A stretch of 55,187 bases of DNA, taken from NCBI GenBank assembly GCA_017463765.1, contig JAFTON010000098.1, forward strand, positions 1 through 55,187. Reading direction: 5' to 3'. Shown here piece after piece: positions 1 through 7,698 of the stretch. A program made the translations under genes and the position numbers. Every line of letters begins with the position of its first letter. Within the stretch, counting starts at the first letter, position 1. Source of the DNA: Clostridia bacterium (GTDB lineage Bacteria; Bacillota; Clostridia; Oscillospirales; CAG-272). Under the pieces are notes generated by a model. It was not told where the DNA came from and searched no databases. It saw nothing but the letters and a program-made list of their open reading frames with translations.

Positions 1-25
1 GCTTGCTTGCTTGCTTGCTTGCTTA
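1..25. repeat. GCTT tetranucleotide run at the window edge
   Basis: Six consecutive GCTT units open the window. It is a simple sequence repeat at the very edge, so it may be a real microsatellite or a contig-end artefact. Bases 26-149, between it and the mnmA stop, are AT-rich and show no gene or clear terminator. Confidence 0.6.
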
Positions 26-149
26 TAGATTATCGCACTATTCTGCATCATTGTCAAGCCTTTTTTAACCTTTTCCTAAAATTTTCTTAATTTTGTATAT
101 CATATTTTATAACATTTTATCGGAAAATGCAATAGTTTTATTATTTTTT

Positions 150-1166
150 TTATTTTTCTATAAATCCGCCGAGCATTACTATGCCGTCACGATAGAGAAC
201 TGCCGACTGACCTGGGGCGAATTTCTGCGGTGAAGAAAGCGTCAGGGTTGCTCTGCCGTCGGGGTAAAGGTGGGTGGTAGCTCTGACGAGTGGAGCCGTA
301 TATCTGAGCTTAACGTCCAGCTCTACCTCACATTCCTCGCTTGGAGGTGTCATACCCGAATAAACAACATCGGAAAGGATTACTGTGTTTTTGCCCGACA
401 TATTCGGCGAAAGAGTTACGGTATTGCTCACGGGATTTATGTCGGTAACGAATGCACGCTCGCCAAGCGAGATGCCAAGCCCCTTACGCTGACCCACGGT
501 ATAGTGAATAATACCCTTGTGTCTGCCGAGCACATTTCCCTTCTCGTCGATAAAATCTCCCTCGGGGCATTTACCTGCCACAGACTCGATATAGTCGGTG
601 TGACCACCGTTAGGAAGAAAACAGATCTCCTGGCTATCCTGCCTGTTTGCAGCCGAAATCCCATGCTCCTCTGCCTTAATTCTGATATTCTCTTTCCTTC
701 CCTCGGAGAGAGGAAGAATAAGAATCGAAAGGATATTCTGAGGCAGACGGTAAAGCATATAGGTCTGATCCTTACGGCTGTCCTCCGGAACGGCAAGAGC
801 GTATCTTCCGTTTGTCTCGGTAACAGATGCATAATGACCGGTTGCGATAGCGTCAAAGCCGTTCTGTACAGCGAAGTCGTAAAGCATCCTGAACTTAACT
901 CGCTCGTTACAGATAATGCAGGGATTCGGGGTTCTGGCGTTTACATATTCGGAAACAAAATTATCCTTTATCTCCAAAAACTCTGAACGGCAATCGATTT
1001 CGTGAAGTGGAATACCGATAGAGCCGGCTGCCTCACGCGCAGCAGAAAGCTCTGTATATTCGTGCATTATCAGAACTGCTCCCTCCACCTCGTGACCGTC
1101 AAGAAGAAGCTTCTTCGCAGCGTAGGCACTGTCAACGCCACCACTGATTCCAACAAGAATTTTCAT
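150..1166 (-). CDS. mnmA: tRNA-specific 2-thiouridylase MnmA
   Basis: This enzyme thiolates U34 of Lys, Glu and Gln tRNAs in the cytoplasm, using ATP and persulfide sulfur. The 338-aa product begins with the PP-loop ATP-binding motif GISGGVDS (residues 6-13). The first catalytic cysteine lies in NPCIICNERVKF (about residue 82), the family signature ATGHYA follows (about 108), and the second catalytic cysteine is in DSQEICFLP (about 181). The C-terminal half has the family's two beta-barrel regions, with YTVGQRKGLGI. The length is slightly below the usual 350-370 aa. It is the last gene of a nifS-iscU-mnmA operon, an arrangement that supplies sulfur directly from the desulfurase. The identification is secure. 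Confidence 0.96.
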   Translation of the reverse strand: MKILVGISGGVDSAYAAKKLLLDGHEVEGAVLIMHEYTELSAAREAAGSIGIPLHEIDCRSEFLEIKDNFVSEYVNARTPNPCIICNERVKFRMLYDFAVQNGFDAIATGHYASVTETNGRYALAVPEDSRKDQTYMLYRLPQNILSILILPLSEGRKENIRIKAEEHGISAANRQDSQEICFLPNGGHTDYIESVAGKCPEGDFIDEKGNVLGRHKGIIHYTVGQRKGLGISLGERAFVTDINPVSNTVTLSPNMSGKNTVILSDVVYSGMTPPSEECEVELDVKLRYTAPLVRATTHLYPDGRATLTLSSPQKFAPGQSAVLYRDGIVMLGGFIEK

Positions 1167-1184
1167 TTTTAAAGCTTTAAGAAA

Positions 1185-1628
1185 TTATTCCTCGTCCTCG
1201 CCACCGTGATCATGATCGTGATCGTGGTCGGGATCATAGTCAAAGTCAATAGGCTTGCCTATCTTCTTATAATAATCTGCAACGGCAGACTTAATTGCCT
1301 CCTCGGCGAGAACCGAGCAATGTACCTTTATCGCGGGAAGTCCGTCAAGAGCCTCTACAACTGCGCTGTTTGTAAGCTTAAGAGCCTCCTCAACGGTATG
1401 TCCCTTAACAAGCTCGGTAGCCATTGAAGATGTTGCGATAGCTGCACCACAACCGAAAGTCTTGAACTTGCAGTCTACGATTACACCGTTATCATCAATC
1501 TTAAGATACATCTTCATTATATCGCCACACTTGGCATTTCCGACTACGCCAACTCCGTCAGCGTTCTCGATCTCACCAACGTTTCTGGGATTGGTGAAGT
1601 GATCCATTACCTTTTCACTATATTTCAT
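1185..1628 (-). CDS. iscU: IscU/NifU-type Fe-S cluster scaffold with His/Asp-rich tail
   Basis: This is a scaffold on which Fe-S clusters are built from sulfur released by the upstream cysteine desulfurase. The three conserved ligand cysteines are visible in NAKCGD (about residue 34), FGCGAA (about 60) and KVHCSV (about 103). The 147-aa protein ends in an unusual tail of alternating Asp and His followed by Gly and Glu (about residues 130-147), absent from classical IscU; it could bind metal. An AAAGGAAG ribosome binding site precedes the ATG. The gene lies 15 bases after nifS and 18 bases before mnmA, so one transcript is likely. A nifU symbol would be equally acceptable. Confidence 0.93.
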   Translation of the reverse strand: MKYSEKVMDHFTNPRNVGEIENADGVGVVGNAKCGDIMKMYLKIDDNGVIVDCKFKTFGCGAAIATSSMATELVKGHTVEEALKLTNSAVVEALDGLPAIKVHCSVLAEEAIKSAVADYYKKIGKPIDFDYDPDHDHDHDHGGEDEE

Positions 1629-1643
1629 TAATTTATACTTCCT

Positions 1644-2831
1644 TTACTTTTTAGCCGTTTGTTTTTTAACTATATCTTCCCAAAGAGGGCTCATATTACG
1701 AAGCTTCTCAACAATGGGACCAACGTTTTCGATAATATAGTCAATATCCTCGTCGGTTGTGTCGGAGGAAATAGACAGTCTGAGAGAACCGTGCGCTTTT
1801 TCATGAGGAACGCCGATCGCAAGAAGAACATGAGATGCATCAAGAGACGCAGAGGAGCAGGCAGAGCCTGTAGAGGCACAGATGCCCTTCATATCAAGCC
1901 AGAGCAGCATACTCTCACCCTCGATAAACTCAAATCCGATATTGACAAGTCCGGGCAAGCGCTTTGTAGGATGTCCGTTAAGTGAGGAATATGGGATTTT
2001 CGTAAGCTCCGAGATGAGTCTGTCACGCATTTTCGCTACTCTCGGAAGGTGTACCATATTTTCCTTAGCAAGCTCGAGAGCTCTTGCAAGTCCTACGATA
2101 TAAGGCAGATTCTCTGTTCCACCTCTCTTGCGCTTTTCCTGACCACCACCTTCAATAAGGTTGCCGATAACAACACCCTTACGGATAAAGAGGAGTCCGA
2201 TTCCCTTCGGGGCATGAAGCTTATGTCCCGAGAGAGCCAGCATATCAACCTTAAGCTCCGAAAGATTTATATCAATATTTCCGACAGCCTGAACTGCATC
2301 GGTGAACATTAACGCACCCTTCTCATGAGCAATAGAAACAATTTCCTCGATGGGCTGGATTGTACCGATCTCGTTATTGGCAAACATAATCGCGACCACA
2401 CCGGTTTTTTCTGTAACAAGAGAACGAAGCTCTTCAAGATCAACTACACCGTATTCATCAACGCCACAGTAGCTTACCTCAAATCCCTCCTTCTCAAGCG
2501 CCTCGCAGGTATGAAGAACAGCATGATGCTCAATCTTGCTTGTAACAATATGAGTCCTGCCCTTCTTCTTCATTCTCATAGCTGCGCCCTTAATAGCCCA
2601 GTTATCAGACTCGGTACCTCCCGAAGTGAAGAAAATCTCGCCTGCGCTGCATCCGAGGACGGAAGCAATTCTCTCGCGCGCATCGTCCAACATATCCTTT
2701 GCACTGATGCCCATAGAATGTGGGCTGGAGGGATTACCCCACTCGCTCTCAAAGCAAGGCATCATTGCATCTATAACCTCACGGCTGACAGGAGTTGTCG
2801 CCGCGTTATCAGCATAAACAAATCTGCTCAA
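1644..2831 (-). CDS. nifS: Cysteine desulfurase (NifS/IscS family)
   Basis: This PLP enzyme converts cysteine to alanine and passes the sulfur as persulfide to IscU and MnmA. The 395-aa protein starts with the family hallmark YADNAATTPVS. It carries the PLP lysine in LSGHKLHAPKG (about residue 206) and the active cysteine in ASTGSACSSA (about 325). The ORF begins with a TTG codon 8 bases after an AAAGGA ribosome binding site, and translation from it gives the normal family start. It is the first gene of the operon and has its own promoter just upstream. No IscR regulator is seen next to it. Confidence 0.95.
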   Translation of the reverse strand: MSRFVYADNAATTPVSREVIDAMMPCFESEWGNPSSPHSMGISAKDMLDDARERIASVLGCSAGEIFFTSGGTESDNWAIKGAAMRMKKKGRTHIVTSKIEHHAVLHTCEALEKEGFEVSYCGVDEYGVVDLEELRSLVTEKTGVVAIMFANNEIGTIQPIEEIVSIAHEKGALMFTDAVQAVGNIDINLSELKVDMLALSGHKLHAPKGIGLLFIRKGVVIGNLIEGGGQEKRKRGGTENLPYIVGLARALELAKENMVHLPRVAKMRDRLISELTKIPYSSLNGHPTKRLPGLVNIGFEFIEGESMLLWLDMKGICASTGSACSSASLDASHVLLAIGVPHEKAHGSLRLSISSDTTDEDIDYIIENVGPIVEKLRNMSPLWEDIVKKQTAKK

Positions 2832-2871
2832 AATATTTTCCTTTCAAATATATATCTTTTTTACCTTAGTT

Positions 2872-2900
2872 ATTGTATACCATTTTTGTGAAGATTTCAA
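2872..2900 (-). promoter_or_regulatory. Sigma-A promoter of the nifS-iscU-mnmA operon
   Basis: On the minus strand, TTGAAA (2895-2900) and TACAAT (2872-2877) are separated by 17 bases and lie about 40 bases upstream of the nifS start. No operator palindrome was recognised. Confidence 0.6.
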
Positions 2901-2982
2901 TAGCTTAAGCAAAGTATAATTGTTAATTTTTTGTGAACTCAGACGATTGGTTAATAAAACTCCAAAAAATGACAGTATATAC

Positions 2983-3011
2983 TTGACAAACCTGCTTAAA
3001 AAAATTATAAT
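2983..3011 (+). promoter_or_regulatory. Consensus sigma-A promoter of the ROK kinase gene
   Basis: TTGACA (2983-2988) and TATAAT (3006-3011) match consensus exactly with a 17-base spacer. A TTTGGAGG ribosome binding site precedes the ATG at 3051. This predicts strong constitutive expression. Confidence 0.8.
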
Positions 3012-3050
3012 TTATATAGTATTATTTTAAAAGATATATTTGGAGGAATT

Positions 3051-4013
3051 ATGTATACTATAGGAATCGACCTGGGTGGAACAAATATAAAGGCTGGTCT
3101 TTGCGACGCATCGCTTAATATTCTTGACAGTGAGTCCTGCCCTACCCTTGCTACAAGAAGCGGCGAGGAGATTGTTGCCGATATGGCAGACCTTGCACAG
3201 ACACTTATTGTAAGAAACAAGCTTACCATAGATGATATCGAGTACGTAGGTATTGCAACCCCCGGTATTGCTAACAACAAGCTTGGCATGGTTGAATATG
3301 CAAACAACCTGCCCTTCAAAAATTTCCCTATGGCAGAAATTTTCAAGAAGTATCTTCCTGTTTCTAAGATATATATTGCAAACGATGCCAATGCTGCAGC
3401 TCTCGGTGAGGCGCTTGTAGGCGCTGCAAGAGGAAGCAAGAGCTCTATCATGGTAACACTTGGCACAGGTGTAGGATCGGGTATTATTCTTGACGGAAAG
3501 ATATTCTCCGGCGGTCTTAATGATGCAGGCGCAGAGCTTGGTCATACTGTAATTATGGCAGGTGGCAGACAGTGCTCCTGTGGCAGACGTGGCTGCTGGG
3601 AAGCATATTCCTCGGCATCTGCTCTTACCGACATCACAAAGGCAAAGATGAGAGAGCTTAAGCTTAAGGGCATTCCCTCCCTGCTCTTCGACTGTGCAGA
3701 TCGTGAAGGCAAGGTAAGCGCGAGAACTGCATTTACTGCTAAATACCGTGGAGACATTCACGGTGAGGCTATTGTAAACGAATACATACAGAATCTTGCC
3801 GTTGGTATAACCAACCTTATCAACACCTTCCAACCCGAGATTATTTGTATCGGTGGTGGTGTTTCCGGCGAGAAGGAGCGTCTTATCGAGCCCCTTTCAA
3901 TCATCGTAGCTACCGAGCAGTATACCAGAGCAAACGAGAAGAAAACACAGATCAAGGTTGCCTCTCTCGGTAACGATGCAGGTATCGTTGGAGCAGCAGG
4001 TCTCGGAAGATAG
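3051..4013 (+). CDS. ROK family glucokinase
   Basis: It likely phosphorylates glucose (or a related hexose) with ATP at the entry to glycolysis. The 320-aa protein opens with the phosphate-binding loop DLGGTNIKAGL (about residues 6-16). It has the ATP-binding segment LGTGVGSGI (about 138) and the ROK zinc site CSCGRRGCWE (about 174-183), with the conserved ExGH element in AELGHT. No N-terminal DNA-binding domain is present, so it is a kinase and not a ROK repressor. It has its own consensus promoter. The exact sugar cannot be read from sequence; glucose is favoured by length and motif match to GlcK-type enzymes. Confidence 0.9.
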   Translation: MYTIGIDLGGTNIKAGLCDASLNILDSESCPTLATRSGEEIVADMADLAQTLIVRNKLTIDDIEYVGIATPGIANNKLGMVEYANNLPFKNFPMAEIFKKYLPVSKIYIANDANAAALGEALVGAARGSKSSIMVTLGTGVGSGIILDGKIFSGGLNDAGAELGHTVIMAGGRQCSCGRRGCWEAYSSASALTDITKAKMRELKLKGIPSLLFDCADREGKVSARTAFTAKYRGDIHGEAIVNEYIQNLAVGITNLINTFQPEIICIGGGVSGEKERLIEPLSIIVATEQYTRANEKKTQIKVASLGNDAGIVGAAGLGR

Positions 4014-4065
4014 TTTTTTCAATAACCTATCGATGCTTTTGGAATAAAATAATAGTAAACGCTTT

Positions 4066-4106
4066 TTTGACACAATTATTGCTCCACCGGCCGTAATTGT
4101 GTCAAA
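4066..4106. repeat. 13-bp perfect inverted repeat after the kinase gene
   Basis: TTTGACACAATTA (4066-4078) and its exact reverse complement (4094-4106) flank a 15-base GC-rich loop. A T-run precedes the stem but no U-tract follows it on either strand, so it is not a standard intrinsic terminator. It could still stop transcription, protect the upstream mRNA, or act as an operator for the gene starting at 4141. Confidence 0.7.
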
Positions 4107-4140
4107 TCATTAGATAGATGAAAGAAGGGTTAATGGCTTT

Positions 4141-4803
4141 ATGATATTAAAAACCTGTGAGCTGTTTGATTTAGAACGTACTATGGCAAAGCCTCTGCTT
4201 GAGAGATGCGAATATCCACACGAGGCACTTTCCGAGATAGGCAGCTTTATAAAAAATGAAATTATCCCAATGCTTGACAGCTCCTACAAGGAGATATCCG
4301 ACGGGGTGTTCGTGGCAGAGGATGCAAAAATCTGGAACGGTGTTACCATTGTAGGACCTACGGTTATCGGTCACGGTGCAGAGATACGCCCCGGTGCGTT
4401 TATCCGTGGGAATGCTATAATCGGTGAGGGCGCAGTTATCGGAAACTCCACCGAGGTGAAGAACGCTATAGTTTTTGACGGTGCCCAGCTTCCCCACTAC
4501 AACTACGTCGGTGACAGTATTATCGGATATAAGGCGCATATGGGCGCAGGATCAATCGCCTCCAATCTCCGACTCGACAAAAAAATTATAATTCTTAAGA
4601 GCGAGGACGAACAGGTGGATAGTGGTCTTAAGAAGATAGGCGTATTTCTCGGAGATCATGCCGAGGTGGGCTGTGGCGCCGTACTCTGCCCCGGTAGCAT
4701 TATAGGCAGGGATGCCATGGTTTATCCTCTCACATCGGTAAGAGGAACTGTGCCGGCGAGAATGATATACGACGGAAAAAGCTTTAAGGAAAGAGAGCTG
4801 TGA
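4141..4803 (+). CDS. GlmU C-terminal-like left-handed beta-helix acetyltransferase
   Basis: The 220-aa protein consists of a short helical N-terminus (residues 1-60) and hexapeptide repeats such as IVGPTVIGHGAEIRPGAFIRG, predicted to fold as a left-handed beta-helix (about 60-190). LPHYNYVGD matches the GlmU acetyltransferase active-site region HxxYxGD, which contains the catalytic His and Tyr. MGAGSIASN matches the following acetyl-CoA-binding turn. The nucleotidyltransferase (Rossmann) half of GlmU is absent. The gene stops one base before glmM starts, so both are probably translated together. That supports a role as glucosamine-1-phosphate N-acetyltransferase, or a close relative, acting after GlmM in UDP-GlcNAc synthesis. 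The substrate is an inference. Confidence 0.75.
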   Translation: MILKTCELFDLERTMAKPLLERCEYPHEALSEIGSFIKNEIIPMLDSSYKEISDGVFVAEDAKIWNGVTIVGPTVIGHGAEIRPGAFIRGNAIIGEGAVIGNSTEVKNAIVFDGAQLPHYNYVGDSIIGYKAHMGAGSIASNLRLDKKIIILKSEDEQVDSGLKKIGVFLGDHAEVGCGAVLCPGSIIGRDAMVYPLTSVRGTVPARMIYDGKSFKEREL

Positions 4804-4804
4804 T

Positions 4805-6163
4805 ATGGGAAGACTTTTTGGAACGGATGGAATAAGAGGAGTTTACGGAACAGATCTGAACTCTGCTCTTGCAAGAGAGGTTGGACGTGCGCTGGTACAG
4901 GTTTTGCCTAAGGGAGATGACGGAAAATCACGCATTCTTATTGGAATGGACACCAGACTGTCATCCTTCTCTCTTGCAGATTCTGTTATGCAGGGAATCT
5001 GTGAAGCAGGTGGCGATACGGTTCAGATCGAGGTATGCTCTACTCCTGCAGTTGCCTATCTTGTGGTAAAACATAAATTTGACGCAGGCGTTATGATCTC
5101 TGCATCACATAATCCATTTGAATATAACGGAATAAAGGTTTTCGGTGCCGACGGCTTCAAGCTTAATGATACACTGGAAGAAAAAATCGAGGCGCTTATC
5201 CTCGATAATGATGAATTGTTCCACAGAACAAAACCTATGGGCAGCCTTGAATATGATTTTTCTGCTGTAGATGAATACGCAGAATACATTATCGGTAGTG
5301 CAAGTTGCAGACTCGATGGTTTGCGCGTTGGCATAGACTGCGCAAACGGATCTGCCTCGGTTACGGCTGAAAAAATATTTACCTCGCTTGGTGCAGAGTG
5401 CCATATGCTCGCAGATAAACCCGACGGAAGAAATATTAATAAGGATTGTGGCTCGACCCATCTCGGTGGGCTTAAAGAGCTCGTGAAGGAAAAGGGTCTT
5501 GACGCAGGAATAGCCTTTGACGGTGATGCAGACAGGTGCCTTGCCATAGATGAAAACGGCAACGAGGTTGACGGTGATTTTATCCTGGCAATTCTGGCAT
5601 GCAAGCTTAAAAACGAAGGAAAGCTTAAAGGCAATACCCTTGTGGGTACCGTTATGAGCAATCTGGGCCTTGTTAAATTCTGCGAGGAGAGAGGCATTGA
5701 CTTTTTGGCAACCAAGGTTGGCGACAGATACGTGCTTGAGGCTCTTAATGAAAAGGGACTGTCGCTTGGTGGCGAGCAGTCGGGACATATTATTCTGAGA
5801 GAGCTTTCCACAACGGGTGACGGTCAGCTTACCGCCGTTTATCTTCTGTCTCATTTAAAAGAAAGTGGCAAGAGTCTTTCAACCCTTGCCAAAGTAATGA
5901 GAAAATATCCTCAATATATGATAAACGTTTCTGCCGACTCCGACAGCAAGGCTGCCTTTAAAACCGATGAGGTAATAAAGGAGATTATCGCCGAGAGCGA
6001 AAGAGAGATGGGAAATCACGGAAGAATACTTATCCGTCCGTCAGGTACAGAACCACTTATCAGGGTTATGACCGAGGGTGATGACCCCAATATTGCCGAA
6101 GAAATCTGCAAAAAACTTGCAGAAAACATAGAAAAAAGGCTGGCAGAATTGAAATTTAAATAA
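4805..6163 (+). CDS. glmM: Phosphoglucosamine mutase GlmM
   Basis: It interconverts glucosamine-6-phosphate and glucosamine-1-phosphate for peptidoglycan precursor synthesis. The 452-aa product has the N-terminal signature GRLFGTDGIRG. The phosphoserine loop MISASHNPFEYNG (about residues 97-109, catalytic serine central) and the metal loop DGDADRC (about 240-246) are intact. The sugar-binding GGEQSGH (about 323) and the phosphate-binding RPSGTEP (about 414) are also present. The length is standard. It sits one base after the acetyltransferase gene, forming a two-gene amino-sugar unit. Its last 8 bases overlap the end of the convergent phosphodiesterase gene. Confidence 0.96.
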   Translation: MGRLFGTDGIRGVYGTDLNSALAREVGRALVQVLPKGDDGKSRILIGMDTRLSSFSLADSVMQGICEAGGDTVQIEVCSTPAVAYLVVKHKFDAGVMISASHNPFEYNGIKVFGADGFKLNDTLEEKIEALILDNDELFHRTKPMGSLEYDFSAVDEYAEYIIGSASCRLDGLRVGIDCANGSASVTAEKIFTSLGAECHMLADKPDGRNINKDCGSTHLGGLKELVKEKGLDAGIAFDGDADRCLAIDENGNEVDGDFILAILACKLKNEGKLKGNTLVGTVMSNLGLVKFCEERGIDFLATKVGDRYVLEALNEKGLSLGGEQSGHIILRELSTTGDGQLTAVYLLSHLKESGKSLSTLAKVMRKYPQYMINVSADSDSKAAFKTDEVIKEIIAESEREMGNHGRILIRPSGTEPLIRVMTEGDDPNIAEEICKKLAENIEKRLAELKFK

Positions 6164-6653
6164 ATCCGTGGGAAAGAAGTATTCCACTATCGGTAATATT
6201 TATTACACCGTAGCTGGGCTTTATCCCAAAACCACCACCGATGCTACCCGGATTAAACAGATAGAAACCACCTTCCTCTGTAGGAATATATTTTTCAAGC
6301 ATCTTGTGGGTGTGACCGAATAAAACAACATCTGCATTTTGATCGACAGCTAACTTTGTGATGCCGTCAAGTCCGTACTTCACTCCGTACATATCGCCGT
6401 GAGTAAGGAATATTCGATGGCCCATAAGAGTGATGCTGTCGGTCTTTTTTACCATAGAATCACCAAGAATACCGTTTACGTCCCAATTGCCACGCACTGC
6501 AATCCACATACGGCTGCGATCATAAATCAGTTCATCGAAATCACAAAGTCCGTCACCGAGAAAGAATACAACCTCGGCATCGGGGTGCATGGATAAGGCT
6601 CGTTTCATTCCGTAAGAGCTTCCGTGAGAATCGGAAAAGCATAAACATTTCAT
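6156..6653 (-). CDS. YfcE-type metallophosphoesterase
   Basis: A small calcineurin-like phosphodiesterase of 165 aa. Dimetal-site motifs are complete: FSDSHG near the start, GDGLCDF, RGNWD, THGDMYG and GHTHK. An upstream in-frame ATG at 6692 exists, but the start at 6653 is preferred. It has an AAAGG ribosome binding site about 10 bases upstream, and translation from it starts directly at the first beta strand (MKCLCFSDSHG). Relatives hydrolyse model phosphodiesters; the natural substrate is unknown. The gene is convergent with glmM, overlapping it by 8 bases, and divergent from the small-gene operon at 6727. Confidence 0.88.
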   Translation of the reverse strand: MKCLCFSDSHGSSYGMKRALSMHPDAEVVFFLGDGLCDFDELIYDRSRMWIAVRGNWDVNGILGDSMVKKTDSITLMGHRIFLTHGDMYGVKYGLDGITKLAVDQNADVVLFGHTHKMLEKYIPTEEGGFYLFNPGSIGGGFGIKPSYGVINITDSGILLSHGFI

Positions 6654-6726
6654 ATGTAAGTAACCTTTCATAAAGTATTTCATATAATTCATAACAGTAA
6701 AGAATAAAACAGACAGGAGGAATTAT

Positions 6727-6942
6727 ATGAGATTTGATAGAGAAAAGCTTGAGGCTCTGGCTTCCCTGCCCGACGACAAGCTGTGGGCAGAGGTTGTGGG
6801 AATAGCCGAAAGATACGGTTATTCACTACCTAAGGAGACACCGTCTCACACCGATCTTGAAAAGATGCGAGCTGCTGCAAGAGCCGAAAAGATAAACGTA
6901 TCCGAGGCCTTGCGTCTTGTAAACCAATACAAGAAGAGGTGA
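6727..6942 (+). CDS. Small charged protein of unknown function (first of three)
   Basis: A 71-aa acidic/basic helical protein with no signal peptide or membrane segment. An AGGAGG ribosome binding site sits 6-8 bases before the ATG. The N-terminal half includes PDDKLWAEVVGIAERYGY and the C-terminal half reads as two short helices ending in lysine and arginine. It is 4 bases ahead of the next small gene. I do not recognise a named family. The tight linkage shows it belongs with the following two genes. Confidence 0.8.
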   Translation: MRFDREKLEALASLPDDKLWAEVVGIAERYGYSLPKETPSHTDLEKMRAAARAEKINVSEALRLVNQYKKR

Positions 6943-6946
6943 AAAT

Positions 6947-7270
6947 ATGAGTGAACAGGAAAGCCTCGATATAGGCAAGGTAGTCAGTCTGATAATGGAA
7001 AATCCACAGATAATCGAGCAGATTTCAAGCCTTGCGAAAAAGAAAGAAAGCGCAGAAGAAGAAACGAAAGGCGAGCCAACCGAAAGCAGCATAACCGAAG
7101 CAACGTCAAGTGTGCCAAGCGTACCTGCTTACACAAACGCAGGAACTTCCAGAGGAAACCGAGCGCAGCTTCTCGGTGCACTAAAGCCATACGTATCCGA
7201 GGAGCGTGCAAAGGCAATCGACTCTATGATATCTATTGCAGATATTCTCGATATGATGAGAGCGAGGTGA
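6947..7270 (+). CDS. Small protein with KPYVSEERAK C-terminal motif (second of three)
   Basis: A 107-aa protein. An N-terminal helix (about residues 1-25) is followed by a low-complexity linker of Lys, Glu, Ser and Thr (about 26-60). A conserved-looking C-terminal helical block reads RAQLLGALKPYVSEERAKAI and then a hydrophobic helix. Blocks of the type LLxALKPY-x-R are common in small hypothetical proteins of Clostridia, from memory and not from a search. There is no signal peptide. Four-base spacing on both sides implies translational coupling with its neighbours. Function unknown. Confidence 0.8.
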   Translation: MSEQESLDIGKVVSLIMENPQIIEQISSLAKKKESAEEETKGEPTESSITEATSSVPSVPAYTNAGTSRGNRAQLLGALKPYVSEERAKAIDSMISIADILDMMRAR

Positions 7271-7274
7271 GAAA

Positions 7275-7649
7275 ATGTACTCACGAAGCTACTATCCCGA
7301 TTCTCCCGACCGTGTAAATCTGCCTGAGAACTATGACGGCACAGCCTTTATGGAAAGAAGGGATGCCGAGGCTGCTGATCCTGTGGAAGCACCATACACC
7401 GAAAACAGCGAGACTCACAGAGAGCAAGCCGAGCCCGTTGGCAGCAGATTACTGTCCGGGATGGGAGGAATTCCAATCCTTTCTGGTCTCTTTGACAAGG
7501 GAGGTCTGCTGGGTGGACTCGGGCTGAAAATGCCAACCATCGGCACCGAAGAAATACTTATTTTAGCAACGGCAGCATTCCTGTTTTTCTCAAAAAACGG
7601 AGACAGAGAATGCGCACTTATTTTACTTCTGCTCTTATTTATCAGCTGA
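7275..7649 (+). CDS. Small protein with C-terminal hydrophobic segment (third of three)
   Basis: A 124-aa protein. The N-terminus is rich in Tyr, Ser, Pro and Asp (MYSRSYYPDSPDRVNLPENY), followed by an acidic linker and a Gly/Leu-rich stretch (about residues 77-95). A C-terminal hydrophobic pair (EEILILATAAFLFFS and ECALILLLLLFIS) probably enters the membrane as a short hairpin. No signal peptide precedes it, so it may be tail-anchored. It follows the second gene by 4 bases and ends just before a strong terminator. The three-gene unit may form a membrane-associated complex, which is an inference. No family was recognised. Confidence 0.78.
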   Translation: MYSRSYYPDSPDRVNLPENYDGTAFMERRDAEAADPVEAPYTENSETHREQAEPVGSRLLSGMGGIPILSGLFDKGGLLGGLGLKMPTIGTEEILILATAAFLFFSKNGDRECALILLLLLFIS

Positions 7650-7663
7650 AAACAGAAAAAACA

Positions 7664-7697
7664 TAAAATCGGGTGTTGTGAAAGCACCCGATTTTTT
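7664..7697. terminator. Bidirectional terminator between the small-gene operon and polC
   Basis: AATCGGGTG and CACCCGATT form a stem with T-runs on the plus side and A-runs on the other, so it can end both converging transcripts. Confidence 0.85.
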
Positions 7698-7698
7698 C

